A DNA stretch of 5,231 bases. It comes from an uncultured Eubacteriaceae bacterium (GTDB taxonomy: Bacteria; Bacillota; Clostridia; Eubacteriales; Eubacteriaceae). The position numbers and the translations under genes are program-made. The notes under the pieces are model-generated. The model saw only the letters and a list, made by a program, of their open reading frames with translations. It was not told the origin of the DNA and searched no databases. The DNA is taken from positions 1-5,231 of the forward strand of contig CANQOZ010000084.1 of the NCBI GenBank assembly GCA_947625585.1, given 5' to 3'. Position 1 is the first letter of the stretch. Every line of letters begins with the position of its first letter. Positions 1-4,991 of the stretch are shown here, one piece after another.

Positions 1-242
1 ATAAATGGATTTGTTTTAGTATAGCTTCTATCCGTAATTTTATTTTTCATAAACCGAAAAGCAGATATTAAATTTGACTTTCCACTTTCGTTTGGACCAA
101 CTATAGCAGCAATAGGTAAAAGTTTTAACTTACCTTCCTCAATAACAGTATTATTAAATTCTGTAATATTGTCAGCTTCCATACTTAAATCAGTTAGGTC
201 TGAAAAAGAGCTAAAGTTTTTGAAAATAAAATCAATGAGCAT
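1..242 (-). CDS. AAA-type ATPase (AAA15/AAA21, COG1106-like), N-terminal fragment
   Basis: Reading the minus strand from an ATG at 242-240 gives 80 residues with no stop before the window edge, so only the N-terminus is present. It opens with MLIDFIFKNFSSFSDL and continues into a strand and a Walker A loop, GPNESGKSN (G49 to N57, K55 and S56 binding the ATP phosphates). An opening of the form 'MLI-F-hydrophobic-NF-SF' followed by a P-loop near residue 50 is typical of the SMC/ABC-like AAA15/AAA21 ATPases, which include RloC/AbiL-type abortive-infection and OLD-like proteins. Full-length members have roughly 350-450 residues, with Walker B and signature motifs near the C-terminus, all outside this window. 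The frame is open upstream to a stop at 302-300 but has no other ATG, GTG or TTG, so the start is well fixed. The Shine-Dalgarno site is weak or absent. The ATPase fold is confident; a defence role is inferred from family habit only. Confidence 0.85.
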   Translation of the reverse strand, partial: MLIDFIFKNFSSFSDLTDLSMEADNITEFNNTVIEEGKLKLLPIAAIVGPNESGKSNLISAFRFMKNKITDRSYTKTNPF

Positions 243-266
243 ATCGATACTTAGATATTTTCTTAT

Positions 267-298
267 ATTTAATTTACATAATAATTTATTGTAAATTA
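267..298 (-). promoter_or_regulatory. Candidate promoter with 9-bp inverted repeat upstream of the ATPase gene
   Basis: On the minus strand a TTTACA -35-like hexamer (290-295) lies 17 bp from a TTAAAT -10-like hexamer (267-272), ending about 25 bp before the ATPase start codon. The same stretch carries a perfect inverted repeat, TAATTTACA at 270-278 and TGTAAATTA at 290-298, with an 11-bp centre. One arm covers the -35 and the other overlaps the -10. A further TGTAAAT occurs at 316-322. The geometry suits a dimeric repressor site, but the region is so AT-rich that chance matches are a real risk. The -10 is poor (4 of 6). Confidence 0.35.
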
Positions 299-332
299 TT
301 TAAATTAAAAAAGAATGTAAATATTTATTAAC

Positions 333-380
333 AAAAAGAGCTTTGCTACAACCACATTAACGTTTAGTAACCAAAGCTCT
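333..380 (-). terminator. Rho-independent terminator of guaB
   Basis: On the minus strand a 9-bp stem, AGAGCTTTG paired with CAAAGCTCT (372-380 with 337-345), has a long loop of 26 nt containing a 3-bp inner pairing. A run of five T follows at once (plus-strand A at 333-337). It begins 11 bp past the guaB stop codon. No T-run follows the stem on the plus strand, so it acts only on minus-strand transcription and separates guaB from the ATPase gene. Confidence 0.85.
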
Positions 381-390
381 ATAAGTTTCA

Positions 391-1899
391 TTATGATAAA
401 TTTGATAAGTTCTGATCTTTTAATAAAACGTCGTGCGCTCCACCTTCAATTAAACTCGTTGATGAAACAACAGTTAATCTTGCTTTATTTTTTAATTCAT
501 CAAGGTTTAAGGCTCCAACGTTACACATTGTTGATCTTATTTTAGACAAAGTAATAGGAACATTATCATGAAGACTACCGGCATAAGGTACGAGTGAGTC
601 AACACCTTCTTCGAAATGAAGGCGTTCGTCTCCACCTAAGTCGTAACGTTGCCAGTTGCGAGCTCTATTTGAACCTTCACCCCAGTACTCCTTCATATAT
701 TGACCATTAATACTAACTCTTCTCGTTGGAGATTCGTCAAAACGTGAGAAATAACGTCCTAGCATTACAAAATCAGCACCCATAGCTAGAGCTAAGGTAA
801 TGTGATGATCATAAACGATTCCACCATCAGAACATATTGGAACATAAACGCCAGTTTCTTCAAAGTATTCGTCACGTGCTTTTGCAACTTCGATAACAGC
901 AGTGGCTTGCCCCCTACCAATACCTTTAGTTTCACGAGTAATACATATTGAACCGCCACCAATTCCAACTTTAACAAAGTCAGCTCCTGCATCAGCTAAA
1001 AAACGAAATCCTTCTCTATCAATGACATTTCCAGCTCCAACTCGTACTTGATCTCCATACTTGTCTTTAATCCATTTGAGCGTTTCTCGTTGCCATTCAG
1101 AATAACCTTCTGATGAATCAATACATAAAACATCAGCCCCAGCTTCAACTAAAGCTGGCACTCTTTCTTTAAAATCTCTTGTATTAATTCCGGCTCCAAC
1201 TAAGTAACGTTTATTATCATCTAATAATTCGTCGGGATTACTTTTATGTTCAAGGTAGTCTTTTCTAAAAACAAAGTACATTAATCTTCCTTCATCATCA
1301 ATTATTGGAATAGAATTAACTTTGTTTTCCCAGATTAAATCATTTGCTTCCGAAAGTGTTGTATCTTTATTTCCAGAGACAATTTTATCTATTGGTGTCA
1401 TAAATTCCTTAACTTTTGTTGTAGGTGACATTCTAGAAACTCTATAGTCTCTGCTTGTTACGATACCGACTAATTTTCCATTCTGTGTTCCGTCTTCTGT
1501 TACAGCAGCAGTTTCATGACCAGTCTTATTTCTTAAAGCCAGAATATCTTGGAGAGTGCTTTCAGGAGTGATATTAAAATCACTAGGAACGAAGCCAGCC
1601 TTAAATCCTTTGACATTCTTTATCATTTGAGCTTCATCTTCTATGCTTTGAGATCCATATATAAAAGAAATTCCACCTTCTTGAGCTAATGCTATTGCCA
1701 TATCCTCACCAGATACAGATTGCATTATTGCAGAAGTCATCGGTATATTTAGGGAATATTGTGGCTGTTCTCCTTTACTAAAACGGACTAGGGGTGTTTG
1801 CAGTGATACATTGTCAGGTACGCATTCCTTAGAAGAATAACCAGGAATTAATAGGTATTCATTAAAGGTACGTGAAGGTTCTTCAAAATATGTTGCCAT
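391..1899 (-). CDS. guaB: IMP dehydrogenase, Tritrichomonas foetus-like type (502 aa)
   Basis: This gene encodes inosine-5'-monophosphate dehydrogenase, which oxidises IMP to XMP with NAD+, the committed step of GTP synthesis in the cytoplasm. It is complete at 502 residues. An (alpha/beta)8 barrel is interrupted at about residues 102-220 by a tandem CBS pair. Visible active-site parts are D261, the catalytic loop GIGGGSICITR (312-322) with nucleophile C319, the phosphate-binding DGG (358-360), the flap with the R418-Y419 dyad that activates water, and E485-G486-G487, which in the studied enzyme helps form the monovalent-cation site. CBS domains and the flap dyad argue against GMP reductase. 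From memory the whole sequence runs without gaps against the T. foetus enzyme (503 aa), and the key residues share its numbering. The ATG at 1899 has a strong GAGGTGA ribosome site (plus strand 1903-1909) with good spacing. The gene is monocistronic with its own terminator. I see no guanine riboswitch in its leader. Confidence 0.97.
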   Translation of the reverse strand: MATYFEEPSRTFNEYLLIPGYSSKECVPDNVSLQTPLVRFSKGEQPQYSLNIPMTSAIMQSVSGEDMAIALAQEGGISFIYGSQSIEDEAQMIKNVKGFKAGFVPSDFNITPESTLQDILALRNKTGHETAAVTEDGTQNGKLVGIVTSRDYRVSRMSPTTKVKEFMTPIDKIVSGNKDTTLSEANDLIWENKVNSIPIIDDEGRLMYFVFRKDYLEHKSNPDELLDDNKRYLVGAGINTRDFKERVPALVEAGADVLCIDSSEGYSEWQRETLKWIKDKYGDQVRVGAGNVIDREGFRFLADAGADFVKVGIGGGSICITRETKGIGRGQATAVIEVAKARDEYFEETGVYVPICSDGGIVYDHHITLALAMGADFVMLGRYFSRFDESPTRRVSINGQYMKEYWGEGSNRARNWQRYDLGGDERLHFEEGVDSLVPYAGSLHDNVPITLSKIRSTMCNVGALNLDELKNKARLTVVSSTSLIEGGAHDVLLKDQNLSNLS

Positions 1900-1958
1900 A
1901 ACTCACCTCACAGCAATTCGAATCATTTCTTTCCAATTAATGTTAAATTTAATTATCA

Positions 1959-1987
1959 ACTATAACACAATGTCTCACAGAGGTCAT
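1959..1987 (-). promoter_or_regulatory. Candidate guaB promoter
   Basis: On the minus strand ATGACC (1982-1987, 4 of 6 to TTGACA) is separated by exactly 17 bp from TATAGT (1959-1964, 5 of 6 to TATAAT). Transcription would begin near 1952, giving a leader of about 50 nt before the guaB ATG, long enough for its ribosome site but too short for a purine riboswitch. A GATAAT just downstream is an alternative -10. This is a consensus match by eye only. Confidence 0.45.
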
Positions 1988-2002
1988 GATTAAAATATAA
2001 AA

Positions 2003-2031
2003 TTGACATATTAATTTCAGATAATTTTAAA
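2003..2031 (+). promoter_or_regulatory. Candidate upstream promoter for the L,D-transpeptidase gene
   Basis: A perfect TTGACA (2003-2008) is followed after 17 bp by TTTAAA (2026-2031, 4 of 6 to TATAAT), pointing at the transpeptidase gene. Transcription would start around 2038, inside the dyad at 2035-2064, and leave a leader of about 160 nt. The perfect -35 is the main support; the -10 is mediocre. Confidence 0.45.
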
Positions 2032-2034
2032 ACG

Positions 2035-2064
2035 CTTTCGAGCTTAAACGTTTACAATCGAAAG
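2035..2064. promoter_or_regulatory. 30-bp concentric dyad, operator candidate with LacI/CcpA-like core
   Basis: Two inverted repeats share one centre between 2049 and 2050: an inner perfect 10-bp palindrome TAAACGTTTA (2045-2054) and outer arms CTTTCGA (2035-2041) and TCGAAAG (2058-2064). Twelve of 15 base pairs are symmetric, with only a 3-bp break on each side. The central A-CG-T core with a TTTACA half (14 bp at 2043-2056) matches 8 of the 10 specified positions of the CcpA cre pattern TGWNANCGNTNWCA, and it resembles LacI-family operators in general. The dyad would overlap the start point of the upstream transpeptidase promoter and lies about 70 bp upstream of the guaB -10. In RNA it could form a hairpin, with a T-run at 2076-2082 that begins 11 nt after the symmetric arm. 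The regulator is unknown. Confidence 0.55.
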
Positions 2065-2112
2065 GCGCCTATGCATTTTTTTAAGACGTTAAAGAATGAA
2101 TTCTGAGGAGTA

Positions 2113-2140
2113 TTGGATAAAATAAAATCACTTCTAAAAT
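2113..2140 (+). promoter_or_regulatory. Possible second promoter for the transpeptidase gene
   Basis: TTGGAT (2113-2118; only its TTG matches the -35 consensus) lies 16 bp before TAAAAT (2135-2140, 5 of 6 to the -10). It would start transcription near 2147, giving a leader of about 50 nt that begins at the 2148-2168 hairpin. This is weaker evidence than the TTGACA site upstream, and AT-rich DNA yields such matches by chance. Confidence 0.25.
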
Positions 2141-2147
2141 AATGTTT

Positions 2148-2168
2148 CGACTTTTTTTAGTAAAGTCG
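2148..2168 (+). other. Leader hairpin before the transpeptidase gene
   Basis: A perfect 7-bp stem, CGACTTT (2148-2154) with AAAGTCG (2162-2168), encloses a 7-nt loop. It ends about 18 nt before the GAGAGAG ribosome site. Only two or three T follow, so it is not a convincing terminator. It may stabilise the mRNA 5' end or affect translation; no function is shown. Confidence 0.4.
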
Positions 2169-2199
2169 TTTAAAATATTAAAAACTGAGAGAGTTGATT

Positions 2200-3582
2200 A
2201 TGAAGAGAGCAATTCAAATATTATTAGTAATTCTAACTCTCCTGTTTACTGCACCAATTGCGTTTGCAACTGAAAGTAATATTAACGTTAAGTATCGTGC
2301 CCATGTAAGTAATAAGGGATGGCTAAATCCCTTAGTAGAATTAGGAAAACCTATTGGAACAACAGGAGAGAATAGGTCATTAGAATGTATTGAGTTTAAA
2401 ACTGAAAACTTACCCTTTGGTTTAAAGCTCAAGGCACGTGGTTACGTAACAAATAAAGGTTGGCAAGATTATATTGAAAATGACGGTCAAATTGGTACTG
2501 TAGGTCAGAAGCTACCACTAGAAGCGATTGAACTACAGTTTGAATCAATTGTTGGAGTTGATCCTAACTACGACATTTATTATAGAGTTCACTCATCAAA
2601 AGTCGGATGGTTAGGATGGGCAAAAAATGGTGAAACGGCAGGAACAACTGATTTCGCTCTTCCAATTGAGTCAGTCGAAACAATGGTAGTTCCAGCTGGA
2701 ACTGGTAATTTTAACAATTCTAAAGAACCTTACTTAAGTCAGGATCAGATTGATGATCTTAATTTCGAATTTAACTTAGAATGCTCTAATGGGGAAACCC
2801 AATCTAATAATTATTCTATAGTTAGCTTCAATAACAACATTACCTTTAACGGATTATCAGCTCAATTAGACAGTCCAGGTAGTTCTATAGCTTATCAAGC
2901 TTACTGCAGCAATATAGGTTGGAGTGGCTGGAAACAGGATGGTGAAATAAGTGGTGATAACCCAATAGAAGCTGTCCAATTTGAACTTAGAGGTAAGTTA
3001 GCTGATAAATATGAGATTTATTATCAAGTTTCGATTCCATATTATGGTTGGAATGATTGGACCTACAACGGAAGGTTTGCCGGAACTATGAAGGGAAAAC
3101 TCCCTATAAATGGTTTAAGGGTGAAGATTCTTCCTAAAAAAGTTCCAATTCAAGGTAATACTTATAGAGCATTTTTTGAAGTTCCAAATAGCCAGTACTT
3201 TAAGGGAAGAGGAATTATGGTCTCAATTCCGCTACAATTAGTATTTTTGCAAGATGAAAATAATAAGATAATCTTTATTTCAGATTGTACCACAGGTAAA
3301 CCTGGAACAGATAAGGCATCTCCAACAGGTAAATTTAAGATCATTAAAAAATCAAGAAAAGAAGTTTTGACTGGTCCGGATTACGAATTCCATGTTGATT
3401 ACTGGATTCCATTTGATGGAATTCAATATGGATTCCATGATGCAAATTGGCGTAAAGATAACGAATATGGACGTAATGTCTACACTTACAATGGTTCCCA
3501 TGGATGTATCAATATGCGCTTAAGGGAAATAGCGCTCTTTAATAAACTGGTTAATCCGGGTGATCTAGTTGTCATTCATTAA
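2200..3582 (+). CDS. Secreted L,D-transpeptidase (YkuD) with five ChW repeats
   Basis: This predicted exported enzyme of 460 residues would form or edit 3-3 peptidoglycan cross-links, or attach proteins to the wall. Residues 1-23 form a signal peptide (MKR, a hydrophobic core, then AFA before the cut at 23/24). Five ChW repeats follow, with Gly-Trp pairs at 40-41, 87-88, 136-137, 240-241 and 283-284. The second Trp of the motif is kept in repeats 3, 4 and 5 (W140, W244, W287) but replaced by Pro in repeat 1 and Tyr in repeat 2. Repeat 4 lacks the usual AGT turn. A linker at about 165-230 separates repeats 1-3 from 4-5. The YkuD domain (about 321-460) ends the protein, with H413 and the catalytic motif S433-H434-G435-C436 followed by INM. 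The ATG at 2200 is chosen over the TTG at 2194 because GAGAGAG (2187-2193) lies 6 nt before the ATG but abuts the TTG. The ChW repeats probably bind cell-surface ligands. Monocistronic and convergent with dnaN. Confidence 0.9.
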   Translation: MKRAIQILLVILTLLFTAPIAFATESNINVKYRAHVSNKGWLNPLVELGKPIGTTGENRSLECIEFKTENLPFGLKLKARGYVTNKGWQDYIENDGQIGTVGQKLPLEAIELQFESIVGVDPNYDIYYRVHSSKVGWLGWAKNGETAGTTDFALPIESVETMVVPAGTGNFNNSKEPYLSQDQIDDLNFEFNLECSNGETQSNNYSIVSFNNNITFNGLSAQLDSPGSSIAYQAYCSNIGWSGWKQDGEISGDNPIEAVQFELRGKLADKYEIYYQVSIPYYGWNDWTYNGRFAGTMKGKLPINGLRVKILPKKVPIQGNTYRAFFEVPNSQYFKGRGIMVSIPLQLVFLQDENNKIIFISDCTTGKPGTDKASPTGKFKIIKKSRKEVLTGPDYEFHVDYWIPFDGIQYGFHDANWRKDNEYGRNVYTYNGSHGCINMRLREIALFNKLVNPGDLVVIH

Positions 3583-3598
3583 ATTTAAATTTTGTTCT

Positions 3599-3631
3599 AG
3601 AGCTATTCATAATGTGGGATAGCTCTTTTTT
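3599..3631 (+). terminator. Rho-independent terminator of the transpeptidase gene
   Basis: AGAGCTAT (3599-3606) pairs perfectly with ATAGCTCT (3619-3626), extendable by a U-G and a C-G pair, with a short loop and a run of six T (3626-3631). It starts 16 bp after the stop codon and works in the plus direction only. Confidence 0.9.
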
Positions 3632-3672
3632 AATTAGCGAAAATTCTCAACAAGTATAAAAATTTTATAATT

Positions 3673-3712
3673 AAAAAGGTACCTTTTCTACTAAATTGTA
3701 GAAAACGTACCT
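3673..3712 (-). terminator. Strong rho-independent terminator of dnaN
   Basis: On the minus strand a 6-bp stem (3707-3712 with 3677-3682) and an 8-bp stem (3698-3705 with 3684-3691) are joined by one C-C mismatch and capped by a 6-nt loop. A run of five T follows (plus-strand A at 3673-3677). It begins 7 bp past the dnaN stop codon, so the dnaA-dnaN transcript is expected to end here. With the plus-strand terminator at 3599-3631 it insulates the two convergent genes. Confidence 0.9.
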
Positions 3713-3719
3713 GAATAAT

Positions 3720-4826
3720 CTAATGAGTTAGTCTAACTGGAAGAACTAAGTAGGAATACTGGTTGTTTTTTAATGGATGAATATGAACTGGACCAACAGA
3801 GTTCGAAAAATCCATCTTTACTTTTTCATCATCAATTGACTTTAAGGCATCAATTAAGTAACCAGTATTAAATCCAATCGTGAGTTCTTCTCCCTTATTA
3901 TCAATTTCAATTAAGTCATTAAAATCACTTATTTCATTTTGAGAGGAAACTCTTAATTCATCTCCAGTTATTTCAAGTTTAATTAAGTTCTGTTTATCTT
4001 GTTCAATAAGTGAAGCTCTTTGGCAACAGTTTAAAAACTGCTCTCTTGGAACCATGAAGCTTGCTGAAGTATCTTTAGGAATAATTGAATTATAATCGAA
4101 GAAAGTTCCTTCTATCAGTCGGGACGTTAGTATTGTATTTCCTATAGTAAAGAATACTTGTGTTGGGGATAAGTTGATATTAACCTCTCCGCTTAACTGG
4201 GATAACAAGGTACTCAACTTATTGGTTGCTGCTCCAGGAATGATAGCCACTTCGCTTTCTCCAGATGATTCACTTAGATTTCCGTTTTGGATTGCTAATC
4301 TAAATCCATCAATAGCGACTAACCGGATTTCCTCTCCTTCCAACTCAAACTTAATACCTGTAATTGTAGGCATATGGGTCTCATTGGTTGCTACTGCAAA
4401 TTTTGTCTTATCAATTAACTTCTTTAATGTTCTACTGTCAATTTTAAAATTGATATTTGAGTCCGGTTGTGGAAAAGCAGGGAATTCATCAGCAGGTACT
4501 GAACTCATAGTAAATTCTGAGTTTCCTGATTCTATTCTTATCTGGTTTCTTGGTTCACTTTTAAAGAAGACAGTATCTCCAGAAATTCTAGAAGCTATGT
4601 TATAGATTAATTGGGCATTTAAAACACAACCACCATCCTCTTGTGCATCGACTGGAATTGATGTTGTAATTCCAATAGTTAAGTCAGTCGCTGTTAAGTG
4701 AAGCCTGTTACCTACCACATTAAATAAAATCCCCTCTAATACAGTCATTGTTGTTTTATCTTTGACTGCTTGACGTACTAGATTAATAGCATGAGATAAT
4801 TCGTTTTGGGAACAGCTAAATTTCAT
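3720..4826 (-). CDS. dnaN: DNA polymerase III beta subunit (sliding clamp)
   Basis: This gene encodes the ring-shaped clamp that encircles DNA as a homodimer and tethers the replicative polymerase; it also docks other replication and repair proteins. The 368 residues match the family length (366 in E. coli) and give three similar domains at about 1-120, 125-245 and 247-368. Recognisable signatures are an N-terminal MKFSCSQNEL, the domain-1 SVPADEFPAFP, the domain-2 IKFELEGEEIRLVAIDGFRLA-like strand-turn region, and the C-terminal YLVLPVRL (359-366), which lines the protein-binding cleft. The ATG at 4826 has a GGAGG ribosome site (plus strand 4831-4835) only 4 nt away. dnaN lies 165 bp behind dnaA on the same strand, with no terminator between them, so co-transcription is likely. 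The gene is complete and ends with TAG. Confidence 0.98.
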   Translation of the reverse strand: MKFSCSQNELSHAINLVRQAVKDKTTMTVLEGILFNVVGNRLHLTATDLTIGITTSIPVDAQEDGGCVLNAQLIYNIASRISGDTVFFKSEPRNQIRIESGNSEFTMSSVPADEFPAFPQPDSNINFKIDSRTLKKLIDKTKFAVATNETHMPTITGIKFELEGEEIRLVAIDGFRLAIQNGNLSESSGESEVAIIPGAATNKLSTLLSQLSGEVNINLSPTQVFFTIGNTILTSRLIEGTFFDYNSIIPKDTSASFMVPREQFLNCCQRASLIEQDKQNLIKLEITGDELRVSSQNEISDFNDLIEIDNKGEELTIGFNTGYLIDALKSIDDEKVKMDFSNSVGPVHIHPLKNNQYSYLVLPVRLTH

Positions 4827-4855
4827 TCTTCCTCCGACTGCTCTCTATTATTAAT

Positions 4856-4876
4856 AAATAATAAAGATAATAATAA
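4856..4876 (-). repeat. Triplet tract resembling DnaA-trios
   Basis: Read on the minus strand this is TTA-TTA-TTA-TCT-TTA-TTA-TTT, seven consecutive triplets of the form Y-T-W. That is the complement of the DnaA-trio pattern 3'-[G/A]A[T/A]-5' described for B. subtilis oriC. It lies 22 nt downstream of the nearest box-like motif (4899-4907). That spacing is looser than I recall for the Bacillus site, and AT-rich DNA favours such triplets, so this is tentative. Confidence 0.4.
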
Positions 4877-4880
4877 TACT

Positions 4881-4886
4881 ATTATA
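4881..4886 (-). promoter_or_regulatory. Possible -10 element for dnaN
   Basis: A perfect TATAAT on the minus strand lies 54 bp before the dnaN start codon. At 17-bp spacing the upstream hexamer is GGTTAT, a poor -35 that also overlaps the box at 4899-4907. If used, DnaA binding there could repress an internal dnaN promoter. It could equally be incidental to the AT-rich tract. Confidence 0.25.
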
Positions 4887-4898
4887 GCCTGTTAGAAC

Positions 4899-4907
4899 TG
4901 GGGATAA
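4899..4907 (-). promoter_or_regulatory. DnaA-box-like site TTATCCCCA
   Basis: On the minus strand TTATCCCCA differs at one base from the consensus TTATCCACA. It is the box nearest the AT-rich triplet tract, the position expected for the box that loads DnaA onto the unwinding region. The identical 9-mer recurs inside dnaN at 4164-4172. Confidence 0.5.
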
Positions 4908-4911
4908 CCTT

Positions 4912-4940
4912 AATTTTTTCAGTAATTTCAAGAAAAAATT
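4912..4940. repeat. A/T-tract inverted repeat in the origin spacer
   Basis: AATTTTTTC (4912-4920) and GAAAAAATT (4932-4940) form a perfect 9-bp inverted repeat with an 11-bp centre, so the arms are 20 bp apart, close to two helical turns. It has no GC-rich stem and no following T-run on the minus strand, so it is not a dnaA terminator. Phased A-tracts can bend DNA, which would fit an origin, but this is inference. Confidence 0.45.
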
Positions 4941-4951
4941 CAAAAAATTTA

Positions 4952-4960
4952 ACTGGATAA
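4952..4960 (-). promoter_or_regulatory. Weak DnaA-box-like site TTATCCAGT
   Basis: TTATCCAGT on the minus strand matches the consensus TTATCCACA at 7 of 9 positions, keeping the TTATCCA core. It has the same orientation as the two better sites on either side. Confidence 0.3.
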
Positions 4961-4974
4961 TCAAGTTAATAAGA

Positions 4975-4983
4975 TGTTGATAA
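4975..4983 (-). promoter_or_regulatory. DnaA-box-like site TTATCAACA
   Basis: TTATCAACA on the minus strand has one mismatch to TTATCCACA. It lies just 8 bp past the dnaA stop codon, in the same orientation as the other boxes of the spacer. Confidence 0.5.
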
Positions 4984-4991
4984 CTTTTAAG

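Larger units (their letters stand above)
4827..4991 (-). other. dnaA-dnaN spacer, candidate oriC unwinding region
   Basis: This 165-bp gene-free spacer is very AT-rich. In dnaA-to-dnaN direction it holds DnaA-box-like 9-mers, all in the same orientation, then an A/T-tract dyad, another box, and finally a triplet-repeat AT tract just before the dnaN ribosome site. In Bacillus subtilis the equivalent spacer contains the unwinding element of oriC. The arrangement here looks similar, but function is inferred from position and motifs only. A second cluster upstream of dnaA, expected for a bipartite origin, would lie outside the window. Confidence 0.6.

Noticed and set aside
792..992. Minus-strand open frame of 66 codons within guaB
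   Set aside because: It lies wholly inside guaB in another frame, has low-complexity Leu/Val-rich content and no ribosome site; the guaB frame is unmistakable.
1900..2034. Guanine riboswitch or PurR box upstream of guaB
   Set aside because: I looked for the purine aptamer core and for PurBox-like CGAA motifs on the minus strand and found only scattered CGAA tetramers without the required arrangement.
2096..2125. Nine-codon ORF in the transpeptidase leader, and an overlapping TTG-started one at 2114
   Set aside because: The ATG-started frame lacks a good ribosome site, and the TTG has GAGGAG only 2 nt away. Both are short enough to be chance; neither shows a run of regulatory codons.
2194..2199. 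TTG start two codons upstream for the transpeptidase
   Set aside because: The GAGAGAG ribosome site abuts this TTG, leaving no spacing, while it sits 6 nt before the ATG at 2200, which also begins a typical MKR signal peptide.
2214..2432. Minus-strand open frame opposite the transpeptidase N-terminus
   Set aside because: It is a shadow of the signal peptide and first ChW repeat, with no ribosome site; the same applies to the frame at 3162-3344.
4174..4605. Plus-strand open frame of 143 codons opposite dnaN
   Set aside because: It is antisense to a confident dnaN, has no recognisable motif or ribosome site, and arises from the codon use of the clamp gene.
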